The notes beneath the pieces were generated by a model that saw nothing but the letters and a program-made list of their open reading frames with translations, was not told the origin of the DNA and made no database searches. Shown here piece by piece: positions 1-8,700 of a stretch of DNA of 64,000 bases (position 1 is the first letter of the stretch; each line of letters begins with the position of its first letter). Source of the stretch: Saccharomycopsis phalli. Its lineage: Eukaryota; Ascomycota; Saccharomycetes; Ascoideales; Saccharomycopsidaceae. The stretch spans positions 1,302,001-1,366,000 of the forward strand of contig CP073217.1 of assembly GCA_020342235.1 (NCBI GenBank), given 5' to 3'. The translations under genes and the position numbers were made by a program.

Positions 1-254
1 ATTTATATTGCCAAGTTTAGGAATGCCCTGACCTCCAAGCATGGATGTGATACTCAAGACAGCCACTTAGCGAATAACAATGACGCAGATGCAAGGAAAG
101 AGCCACTAGAAAACATGCCGTAAACAAACCATGTCGTGAAATATTCCTGGAACCAGTCCGGCTAATGCACTCAAAGGATACTTAGTGTCAAGCCACTCTA
201 CAAAGGATTGTTAAAAATGACTAATTAATATGCAATGATTATATAAGATTAAGA
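1..254. other. Region downstream of the aspartyl protease, no gene seen
   Basis: AT-rich sequence at the window edge, 3' of the minus-strand protease gene. No coding frame or RNA gene could be recognised. It probably holds the protease 3' UTR and flanking sequence. Confidence 0.4.
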
Positions 255-1397
255 TTATTTGGACTGTGCAAGTCCAATGGTGTATGCTTCGAGGTCATAA
301 TATACATAGGCGGATCGAAGAAACTCGTCGCCTAAGCTGTACAAGTTGGCAGAATTTTGCTTGATGCCCAACTGACAGCTGTTATCAGAAGATTTATAAA
401 TGAAGTTGGTAAAAGGTACCAGAATGATTTTGTTGTTAAACTTGAATTCAATTGGGTCTCCGGTAGCATCACAAGCGATGTTATACAAGTCCGCACTCTT
501 GGTTCCAGAAGTACCATACTTTGCTACAACTTCGTTGTAAACTGCTGGTGGGAATTTCACCATGGTGAGCCCAGAATCAAGCAATGCTGGGTATGAGTTG
601 CTGCTGAACGCCTTGCCGCTCTGTGAAACACTGGCAAGATCCACATAAAACTTGCTAGGCTTGCCATCAATCATAAAGTCTGGCACTCGTGCAATTGGAA
701 GAGTCTCCAAATTGCCATCATACTTGGATCCCTCTGGGCTTCCGAAAGTTACGGTACCGTATGTCTTTTCTTGTCGATCAAGGTAGAGGGCGTAAGCGGC
801 CTTACTAATGTATCCTTGTGCTTTGAGTGCCAAGGGGAAGTTGTTGTACTGTTGCCCGTTGATTCCCATCTCAAGGCTCTGCAAGCCTATACCCAAGATA
901 CCTCTTCCGGCAGTTTGGCTGAGTCCCACGCCAAAATTAAAGTCCTTCAAACTCCAATTTCCCCCAAAGCTCACTGTGTCTGATCCCCATACCCCTTTCG
1001 CATAGGTCAGATCGCTGTAGGAAATGTTGAACCCATCAGCTACTGTTTTGTATGTGTTGGATTCGGATTTGTCAAACGTGCCATAGCTAGAATCTGTTCC
1101 TACGGCAGGAACCCAAAGATCAGAGGAGCCGGTGTCGAGACTGACCTGGACCTTTTGGCCATTTGAGCCTATTTCGAGCTCAGCAAGATACTGTGTGTAA
1201 TAGTTTTTGACATCCAAGGTAATAGACTTGTCCTGCACACCTTCAGGAGTAGCAAGTACCTGCTGTGCATGCTGTTCTTCATGTTGAACTGCGAATTGAA
1301 ATGAAATCAGGTCTGAGTCCCTTGTCTGCAAGTCAATTGGCCGAGCTCTCAAGACTGTTAGCTGTACGAGTGAAATTACTAGTATGATCAATTGCAT
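255..1397 (-). CDS. Secreted aspartyl protease, candidapepsin-like (A1 family), divergent
   Basis: A 380-residue pepsin-family protease. An N-terminal hydrophobic signal peptide (about residues 1-18) is followed by a short propeptide and a bilobed domain. The first catalytic motif is normal (D88-T-G-S-S-D-L-W). The second reads D274-S-G-L-T, so the usual Thr after DSG is Leu. The codon is CTC, so this is not an effect of CTG reassignment. The flap motif usually written YGDGS is YSDLT. Only two cysteines (309 and 341) can pair; the N-terminal disulfide loop typical of Candida Sap enzymes is missing, and no Lys-Arg Kex2 site precedes the mature domain. The RGILGIG and LRSAYVYYDLE segments are family-typical. 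The frame extends upstream only through a GTG codon, so the ATG that starts the signal peptide is chosen. It is probably secreted; activity is uncertain because of the altered motif. Confidence 0.88.
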   Translation of the reverse strand: MQLIILVISLVQLTVLRARPIDLQTRDSDLISFQFAVQHEEQHAQQVLATPEGVQDKSITLDVKNYYTQYLAELEIGSNGQKVQVSLDTGSSDLWVPAVGTDSSYGTFDKSESNTYKTVADGFNISYSDLTYAKGVWGSDTVSFGGNWSLKDFNFGVGLSQTAGRGILGIGLQSLEMGINGQQYNNFPLALKAQGYISKAAYALYLDRQEKTYGTVTFGSPEGSKYDGNLETLPIARVPDFMIDGKPSKFYVDLASVSQSGKAFSSNSYPALLDSGLTMVKFPPAVYNEVVAKYGTSGTKSADLYNIACDATGDPIEFKFNNKIILVPFTNFIYKSSDNSCQLGIKQNSANLYSLGDEFLRSAYVYYDLEAYTIGLAQSK

Positions 1398-1460
1398 TTT
1401 GATGTCTATGATAGTTACAAATGTAGGCACATTGTGCCTATTATAAATACTGTTGATTGT

Positions 1461-1470
1461 TATATAAATA
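1461..1470 (-). promoter_or_regulatory. TATA-like element upstream of the aspartyl protease
   Basis: Read on the minus strand the sequence is TATTTATATA, about 64 bp before the protease ATG, a reasonable position for a yeast TATA box. Inferred from position and sequence only. Confidence 0.35.
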
Positions 1471-2259
1471 GACAGGTATTCACTTCATGGCTCTGTCCCC
1501 CATTCTCAAGTACCATAATCCACTATGCGCCTTACGCCGGTTCCTCACCCACAGTCCAGTAGGCATGTGCCGAATGTGTCACCTGGAATGGGGAGAATTA
1601 ATATACTAAATATAGAATGTAAACTCACAGACAGCGGAGATGTTAGCGCTATTTTAAATCTCCGACAATTTATTTCTCACAGTGCCGTAATCTTAGCCCT
1701 ATACCTTGGCTCTATACCTTGTCATTACTAAGCCCCCGCTTGTGATTTCTATTAAGCCATTTTCTTTGATTTGTATTATATTTCTGTGAGAAGTATATAT
1801 TTCTAATCAATTTCACGATCCGCTCTAAATAAAGGGGTATCTTTTGGTGGTAGGTATAGTATTATTAGCATAGAGTTATAGATTTCATTGGTTATACGAT
1901 TTACCATCCTTCCAGACTAAAAACAAAAACAAAATATACCCTAGCATTACATTGATCTACATCATCTTGAATTAAGGCGTCCTCATAGTATGCTCAGTTG
2001 GATATTACCAAGCAACAAGAGTGCATAATTTTGGTGTTGACTTGCATCTATAGTTAGACGGTTTATCATAGGATATAGGACCAACCCCAGTTGATTATCA
2101 GCGGCACTTAAAAATGAGAAGGTGTCAATTAATATAAATTACCGAAATTTATTTAGTCAAAAAAAAAATACATTTTGTCGACTTCCAACTAGTTTTGCTG
2201 GCGTGCTCGTGTCCCGAATAGGAAATGGCGTACATCATTGTTTACATTATATGTAGACG

Positions 2260-2265
2260 ACGCGT
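2260..2265. promoter_or_regulatory. MCB (MluI box, ACGCGT) upstream of the Sic1-like gene
   Basis: A palindromic ACGCGT lies 103 bp before the start codon of the Sic1-like gene. MBF binds this element in G1/S-regulated yeast promoters. A single copy can occur by chance, but the target is a predicted cell-cycle regulator. Confidence 0.4.
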
Positions 2266-2367
2266 CTGTGTAAAATAGATAAGAAAAGGCGAGGTCGCGT
2301 TTTTTCAATAAACTTCACATATAAACTACTGTTAGCAGTGTACTTAATTTGTCAAGTGACATTTGGG

Positions 2368-3270
2368 ATGCCAGGCACGAAGATTAATTTGCTTTCCACA
2401 CCACCTAGGGTCAATGTTGTTGAGCTTCCAATAACGCCTAGTACACCAACAAGTGAGAACAATGAAAATGTTTCTCCATTGAAGATAACTGGAAAGACTC
2501 TATTACTTCCAGCAAAAACACCCAAGAAGGCACCAGCATTAAGCTTAATCACACCGGATTACACGCCAAAGCTTAGAAAGCGTAAAGAACTATTTGAGTC
2601 GTTTGTGGTCAGCCCAAAGAAGGAGCTAAAGTTACTACCTCAAGCATCGTCTGTCGGTAGTGGGAGAGTTCATTCTCCAAAGAAAAGGGTAGAAGACCAT
2701 TCTGATGGGGAATCGCTTGATTTCAAAGGGCAACCAACACCTGAAGCCAAGTATGACACAGAAATCAGAACCCCAAAGTCACAAGTCACCCAGCATATTG
2801 CTATTGAAGAAAAATTCACGCCTCATGATACGATTAGTAGTCCAACGATTCGAAGGGAGAAGAAAAAGTCTTTGATATTTGCAAACGGCCCATTAGAGGA
2901 GACAGTCACGAAGAAGGAGGCGATCCAATTCAACCCGTACAAAGAAATATTGCTTCTCAACAAGGATGGTGACATGTTATTGAAGAAGTTTGATAATAGA
3001 GAGAAATTTGACAGAGACTTTAGACCAAAGAAGTTGTTTGACAGGCTCGTCAAAGCCCTGGAGGCAGAGGAGGTTGGAGAAACCGAGCAGCAATATAAAG
3101 ATGATGCATTTGTGAGGCGGTTACAACGGGAGGACAGTGATAGCAGTGGAAGTGAGCTGGAGGATATTGACGTGGAGCAGTTGATAAGGTCGAGCAATCC
3201 GCGCCGAAATCCGTTTTTGAGCGGAAGTCTCAGGATAAAACCAAAGAAATTCTCAGTATTTAGAGACTAA
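2368..3270 (+). CDS. Candidate Sic1/Sol1-type CDK inhibitor
   Basis: A 300-residue, probably disordered protein rich in S/T-P sites (STPPR, ITPST, SPLK, KTPKK, ITPDYTP, VSPKK, HSPKK), the pattern of a CDK substrate. A C-terminal segment (about residues 195-230) has the form NP...LNKDGD...KK...FRPKKLF. This resembles the CDK-inhibitory segment of yeast Sic1 (NP...VNKKGE...KR...FKPKALF). Unlike Sic1, about 70 residues follow, including an acidic stretch and an NPFLSG motif. The open frame begins at a GTG 30 nt upstream, so the first ATG is chosen. It is transcribed towards the Rho GTPase gene, with 243 bp between them. The family assignment rests on one short motif plus composition. Confidence 0.5.
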   Translation: MPGTKINLLSTPPRVNVVELPITPSTPTSENNENVSPLKITGKTLLLPAKTPKKAPALSLITPDYTPKLRKRKELFESFVVSPKKELKLLPQASSVGSGRVHSPKKRVEDHSDGESLDFKGQPTPEAKYDTEIRTPKSQVTQHIAIEEKFTPHDTISSPTIRREKKKSLIFANGPLEETVTKKEAIQFNPYKEILLLNKDGDMLLKKFDNREKFDRDFRPKKLFDRLVKALEAEEVGETEQQYKDDAFVRRLQREDSDSSGSELEDIDVEQLIRSSNPRRNPFLSGSLRIKPKKFSVFRD

Positions 3271-3513
3271 ATTTGATAATTTCTGCATTGCATGCTGTTT
3301 ATTCAATTCTTTTATATTTAAACTTGTTATTATTTGCTATTCTCTGGAAGTTGGCATACGTTAATGTTATGATTGTTATATTTGATGAAGGTACGTACCG
3401 TTTCTATTTTATAGTTTTGTTGTGAATTGGAATGCGGTCTTATGCAGATCAGGGGTCAAGCATGAAACCTGCAATTATATATATTATTTGGTAGCCCGAG
3501 ATTTTCGTAGCTA

Positions 3514-4116
3514 ATGGGACAGTCTGACTATAGAAAGATTGTGGTTGTAGGTGATGGTGCCGTTGGCAAGACCTGCCTTTTATCGGTGTTTGCTGAAGGC
3601 AAATTCCCCCAATACTATCTTCCCACAGTATTTGAACATCATCAAAAGGATATTATTGTCAATAATAAGACAACAACATTGGAATTGTGGGATACTGCCG
3701 GACAGGAAGAGTACGCAAGACTCCGGCCTTTGTCCTATCCGGAGGCGGACGTAGTGTTGTTGTGTGTCTCTGTTGATTTACCAGACAGTCTTGAGAATGC
3801 CCAGAGCCATTGGCTACCGGAGATTCTTCAATATTGCCCCTTGGATGTGAAAGTCATGCTTGTGGTAAACAAGGCGGACTTGCGATTCAACGAAAACACC
3901 CTCAACAACCTTTCGTTCACAGACCAAGTTCCATTGCTGAAGGAACAGTGCAAGAGAGTAGGGGAGACAATGGGTGTTCTGGCGGTGATGGAATGCTCTG
4001 CCAAGCAACAGGTTGGAGTGCAGCGAATATTTGAAACCGCGGCTGGGCTAGCTCTCCAGCACGGGGACCGAAGATCAAAGAAGCGGAAATACAAGTCACA
4101 ATGTATATTATTATGA
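3514..4116 (+). CDS. Rho-family small GTPase (A)
   Basis: A 200-residue Rho GTPase with all G boxes: GDGAVGKT (residues 13-20), switch I PTVFE (T38), WDTAGQEEY (59-67), NKAD (119-122) and ECSAK. The Rho insert region and a polybasic tail (RRSKKRKYK) lead to a CAAX box, CILL (197-200), whose final Leu predicts geranylgeranylation and membrane anchoring. The switch I effector segment reads EHH where Rho1/Cdc42 have ENY, so the effector set may differ. It does not match RHO1-RHO5 of S. cerevisiae closely enough to name. It is convergent with another Rho gene 539 bp away. Confidence 0.9.
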   Translation: MGQSDYRKIVVVGDGAVGKTCLLSVFAEGKFPQYYLPTVFEHHQKDIIVNNKTTTLELWDTAGQEEYARLRPLSYPEADVVLLCVSVDLPDSLENAQSHWLPEILQYCPLDVKVMLVVNKADLRFNENTLNNLSFTDQVPLLKEQCKRVGETMGVLAVMECSAKQQVGVQRIFETAAGLALQHGDRRSKKRKYKSQCILL

Positions 4117-4655
4117 GCAGTTACAGGAATATATATATAGATACAAATTGGGGATTTATTTTATGAAAGAGATGTAGTAACGAGCCCAGGTGGCCTATAA
4201 GATACAATGATCCTATAGGCACTAGCACTAGACCCAGTTCACGATCCAAACAACCAGTTAAGAGGAAGTATCAATGCCTAGTAATGGTTATTTGGCTTAT
4301 TCTTCTCCATCACCAGGACCCATGATTCCATAGAGTATAAAGAAACAGGGACAGAAACAGGAGTGTCAATTTTGTACATGACTAAAGATAAAAACCTATA
4401 TTCACTATAGTTGACTAGAAAGTATCAAAAAATTTTCGCTTTATCTATGCGAGTTACCCGCTCATGACACGCGGGTGGCATTGCCAGCATTAGACTCGTA
4501 AGGAGACGCGGCGTTGACCAGAGTAAGAAATGTTATAAATGCTAGTTGTGTAATTACATGTTTAAAAATTAGTAGTAATTACAAACGGGTATCTTATCAG
4601 CACCATCGCTGACCATGGTGAAACATTGTAACTCAGTACGACTCATCTGTAGGGA
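4117..4655. other. Convergent intergenic region between two Rho genes
   Basis: 539 bp between two facing 3' ends. It holds a TATATATA run just after the first stop codon and a perfect Reb1-type site, but no coding frame or RNA gene that I can support. Confidence 0.5.
4453..4460 (+). promoter_or_regulatory. Reb1-type site GTTACCCG between convergent genes
   Basis: Matches the yeast Reb1 consensus RTTACCCK. Its position between two 3' ends suggests roadblock termination rather than promoter activity. This is inference from known Reb1 behaviour in S. cerevisiae. Confidence 0.4.
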
Positions 4656-5264
4656 TTATAGTATGGTACAGCAGCGAGACTCTGTAGTCTGGTTGACATG
4701 CTTTCTTCTGACAGCAGCTGCCGCCGCTTGTTCAAATAGAGAATTTACGTTTTCCAAGGTTTTCGCCGAGCACTCCACGTATCCATGGGCCCCAATTGCT
4801 TTGCTCAAGTCATTGCCTTCTTCGTTTGATATTGGCAGGTCGTTGTTCCTGGCCAACTGCTTTCTGGTTTGTAAGTCGTTTCTCAAGTCCTTTTTACACG
4901 CAACGAGGAAAAAGGGAATCCCATAACAATAGTGTAGAACCTCGGGCAACCACAACTGGCGAATATTTTTAAAGGAGGCTCTAGATTCAACTGTAAAGCA
5001 AATGAGCACCACGTCGGAATCAGGATATGCTAGTGGTCGTAATCTGTCATACTCCTCCTGGCCTGCTGTATCCCACAAATGTAACTGTACAACTTTACCA
5101 TCAACCATGGCCTCAGCATTGTAATCATCAAACACAGTGGGAACATATATATCCGGGAATTTCCCGTCTCTGTATGCCATTAGCAAACTGGTCTTTCCGC
5201 AAAAACCATCACCCACTATTACCAACTTTTTTGGCAAGACTTTTTGCTCCTGGGGTTTAGCCAT
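4656..5264 (-). CDS. Rho-family small GTPase (B), Rho1/Rho2-like, unusual P-loop
   Basis: A 202-residue Rho GTPase. G boxes: GDGFCGKTSLL (18-28), PTVFDDY (switch I), WDTAGQEEYDRLRPLAYPDSDVV, CKKD and ECSAK. The tail ends CCTIL, so it has a CAAX box (CTIL) with an extra upstream Cys that could be palmitoylated, like Rho2 (CCIIL). Residue 21 is Phe (codon TTT) where Rho proteins have Ala; this is the position of Ras Gly13. The frame runs open upstream for 47 codons, but those residues are not Rho-like, so the ATG at MAKPQEQ is used. Its promoter lies in the gap to SPT6. A role in cell-wall or polarity signalling is expected from the family. Confidence 0.9.
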   Translation of the reverse strand: MAKPQEQKVLPKKLVIVGDGFCGKTSLLMAYRDGKFPDIYVPTVFDDYNAEAMVDGKVVQLHLWDTAGQEEYDRLRPLAYPDSDVVLICFTVESRASFKNIRQLWLPEVLHYCYGIPFFLVACKKDLRNDLQTRKQLARNNDLPISNEEGNDLSKAIGAHGYVECSAKTLENVNSLFEQAAAAAVRRKHVNQTTESRCCTIL

Positions 5265-5792
5265 TTGTTTGATTATTTGATCTTTCAATAGAAATTTGAC
5301 AAACCTCAAACGTCTAAACTGCCGGATTTGAATGACGCATAGACATGCCGCCTTGCGCATGAGATCAGTTTCAAATGCCTCTTCCATGACAGAAAGTCGC
5401 CTCAAGAAAGCATTGTATACTCAATCGAGGTAACTCCAAAATGGTTGTGCTGTGTTTGCACCTGTCAATCAATAGGACTCTCGATAAAGTGTGATTATAC
5501 CACCATATTGTACTTGGTGCCACTTTTTCCTGTATATAGCCGGAGTGTCTGTCACCCAATTTCTTTAAAAGCCCTTGTTTAGACCTCTTTAATTTTGATT
5601 TGGGATATTTAATCACCACACTAATGTAGGTACTTTTTTAGCACGGCCCTGCTACATGAGACATTTTTGAAATCCAGACTAACTACAAATACAACAAAAC
5701 TGAAATTCGGTACGTCTCGTACAAACTTTGATAATACTATACAGCGTGTTGTACCCCCTTCCGACCGCAATAAATATTTAAACAACATATTC
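5265..5792. other. Gap between Rho GTPase B and SPT6, no gene seen
   Basis: Upstream of the minus-strand Rho gene and downstream of minus-strand SPT6. Overlapping frames here are short and lack recognisable motifs. It probably contains the Rho promoter and the SPT6 terminator. Confidence 0.45.
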
Positions 5793-8700
5793 TTAGTACC
5801 CTCTGGCATAATTATTACTGTAGGCAGCCTGATCTCGGCCATTGGACTTGGCCTTCTGCCGCGATTTGTTCATCATCAACTGCTTGAATCCGTTGGTCAA
5901 AAGCCCCACAGAACTGTAATCGTATCCAGCCAACTTATAACCGTTTGGCACAACCTCCACCGGAATAGAGTTGATCTTCGCCTTCTCATTGGCCTTGAAC
6001 AATAACGTGAACCAGCCAGGGTGCTTGTGATCAAAGCAGAATATATAATACCCTCTGCCAGAGTTGGCCTTCACATATGAATCCAAATACTCCTCGGCCT
6101 CACCTCTCGACTTTCTGTAGAATTTATCGTGACTTACCATCAACTCCACATTTCTAGCCAACTTATATATGTGGAATGTGATCAATTCATCCAAATCGGA
6201 GTACTTGTGGCCCTTGAGATTATAAGTCTTTTGCTCCTCGTTATACACGTCGCGGCTGACCCGTTCCACCACATCCAAATGCTGGTACAAATTATTGTCC
6301 ACTTTCCAAGTAATGGCCAAGTGATCAGTTCCCTTTGATGATGGTCTAATAACCAAGTCACCTCTTTGAAGCGAAGCAAGGTATTCCTCTGCTTCTCTGG
6401 CATTGAAATTATGAAAGAAGGGATGCTTGACAAATTTCTTTGGCTTTGTTTCATTCTCCAACTTCATGGCCTCCGCTCTGATATCATCCGACTCTGCAAC
6501 GTCATCCCACTCATCTGGATTTCTGGATGGCACATTATCATCAGGAGACTCGACATCCTTTGGCAATAATGAGGCCTCACATCTGAATGCATCGTAGTCT
6601 ATCTCCAATATCTTAGCTCTTACCGCTTGCTGGATATGGAATACACTATCAATGTCTCTTCTATCATTAAAATCAAGTATGTTGCCTTGTCTGACGTTCA
6701 CACTGACCATAAACTGTGTAGCACCGGAAATAAAAGTGCTGCTGACCTTTCTTAGTACAAACGGACACACAACACCAACATGAAACGATTCAGTAGTCTC
6801 TCCAGTCAAGGAAGTGAATATTTCCTGGCTGTTCATAATATGGAACTTCCGTCTAATCTCTTCAAAGTGCGTCTGTAACTCATCCTTAATCATATACAAG
6901 GTGGCCCGCTTTTTCTTTCTGTGCTTGGTCTCCAACTCAATAGCATAGTCTTCCAAAATTAAATCGTTCAACTTTTGCAAGTTGGTGCCCTCGTCTAATT
7001 TCCGAATAACACCTTCTCCTGGTCTACTCTCCAAGTCCTCAATGTCTTCCTCGTCCAACTCCAAAGCATCTGCCGCCATTTTTGTCGCCAAAACATAATC
7101 TTCGGGGTGTATTCTTGTCTCATCCAAGATCTCAGATGCTTCCGAGTATCTAGTACTGGATTCGTAAAATCTCAAGAAACTGGCACAATTGATGAAAACA
7201 TTTTTGGTAGTGATTTGTAAGGTGACCAATTGCGTCCGGTTGACCAAGCCATTGGAAGCCTTTGTCTGAATATTTTGTAATATTCCTGATGCCTTTCTAG
7301 GCCCAAGGCCAGCAACGTACTGTAATGCAGCTCCAAAATATGGTTCCCTAACTGCTTGGTTGATATCCACGCCCACCATGTTAACAATATCGACAAGAGA
7401 CGTGGTTATCGCTTCTAACAACCGCTCCTCACTCAATAAATACTGGTACTTGTGGAATGAGGCGCCCAGAACATCCTTGCCCAAGTTGACATACTCCAAT
7501 AACGGACTCTGTAAGTATCTGCCCAAGGCAATACAATACTTGGCCAAAGGAGGCTTTTGAGAGAATTCCTCGTTAGCTCGTTCAGACGATTGATATTTTC
7601 TAGCAATCTCGTCGTCCACATAGACTAGTTCCACCACCGGCGGTTTGTTTCCATCGTATTCTCTATAATCACCTTCAGAATGAGTCTCCGGCCGCAAGTC
7701 ATTCTTCTCTATAATATCCAGGACAACATCATACAATCGCTTGGTGTTGACGTTATAGCCATTTATACCAATGACGTCGGGCCTGATCTCATTGAACTTT
7801 CGGATAAAAGAGTTTGCAAACTCCGGGTCCTTGACTGGATTTTCCTCAAACTTGAATATATCCTTGACCTCGCCATAAGTATTGGTGTAGACTCCGACCA
7901 CTGCATCAGTAGCAAAGTTACCTTCGCCACAAGAAATTGTCAAAGTTTCCGGGATTGTGCCCGCGACAAATCCTGCTGGCTTGTAAGCAGCCTGGTCCAA
8001 CTTCTTTACCACTGCATCTCTGACTTGGAAAAACAAGCCGCGCTCACACTCTTTGCGCAACTCTTCCTTGATGTTCATGCAGACCACTGGGATCAATTTT
8101 TTCATCATCAAGTCCAATGCCTTCTTTCTGATGTTGTTCCACTTGCTGGTGATTTCCGACTCGCTGTCAGAGGCCAAGGATGCCTTGAATATATGATCCT
8201 GGAACCCCTCCAAGGAAGGCAAAGCAAGGTGAATCTGGATCAAGCTGTCACGTTCAGCGTTCAACATACGCAAAAACAAGCTGGGGTTATTGATGAACGA
8301 CGAGATCTCTGTATTGATCAAGTACTTGAAGTCGTAATTAGGCGTGCCCTTTGTGATTTTGACCTTACCCTTTTCCGTCAACTTTGTATTGACTCTTGCG
8401 TACTGGGTGAATGCCGAGCGGACAATGGCACGGATCTTTGGTTCATGGAACAATTCCTCGGCGAACATTTTCTCGACGATTCCCAAGGAGACGGCGACGC
8501 TTGGAAATGTGCTGGTGGGAGAGCTTGCAATCTCCTGGAGCAACACATCGGGGTCTTCTTCTGAGTCCTGGGTGAAGATCTGTCTGGTTGAGCCGGAAAT
8601 GTTGATACCGACTTGCGCGGCGGTGATTCCGATTTTCTCGACCACGCTGTAGAGCTCTGAGTCTCTAATTCTTTCCCAGGCGGAGTATTTGGCATGACGC

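Larger units (their letters stand above)
1398..2367. other. Divergent promoter region, no gene supported
   Basis: A gap of 970 bp between the divergently transcribed protease and the Sic1-like gene. A 68-codon plus-strand frame (1525-1731) looks random and has no recognisable motif. The region holds a TATA-like box near the protease and an MCB-type hexamer near the other gene. Confidence 0.5.

Noticed and set aside
1525-1731. 68-codon plus-strand frame
   Set aside because: Random-looking composition in a divergent promoter region, with no motif.
4441-4520. GC-rich patch considered as a tRNA or small RNA gene
   Set aside because: No T-loop (GGTTCRA) or cloverleaf pairing was found on either strand.
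5121-5405. 47-codon upstream extension of Rho GTPase B
   Set aside because: The added residues are not Rho-like, and the internal ATG gives the normal Rho N-terminus.
7680-8564. 294-codon plus-strand frame antisense to SPT6
   Set aside because: It lies wholly inside the conserved SPT6 coding region on the opposite strand, with no motif; it is a shadow of codon bias.
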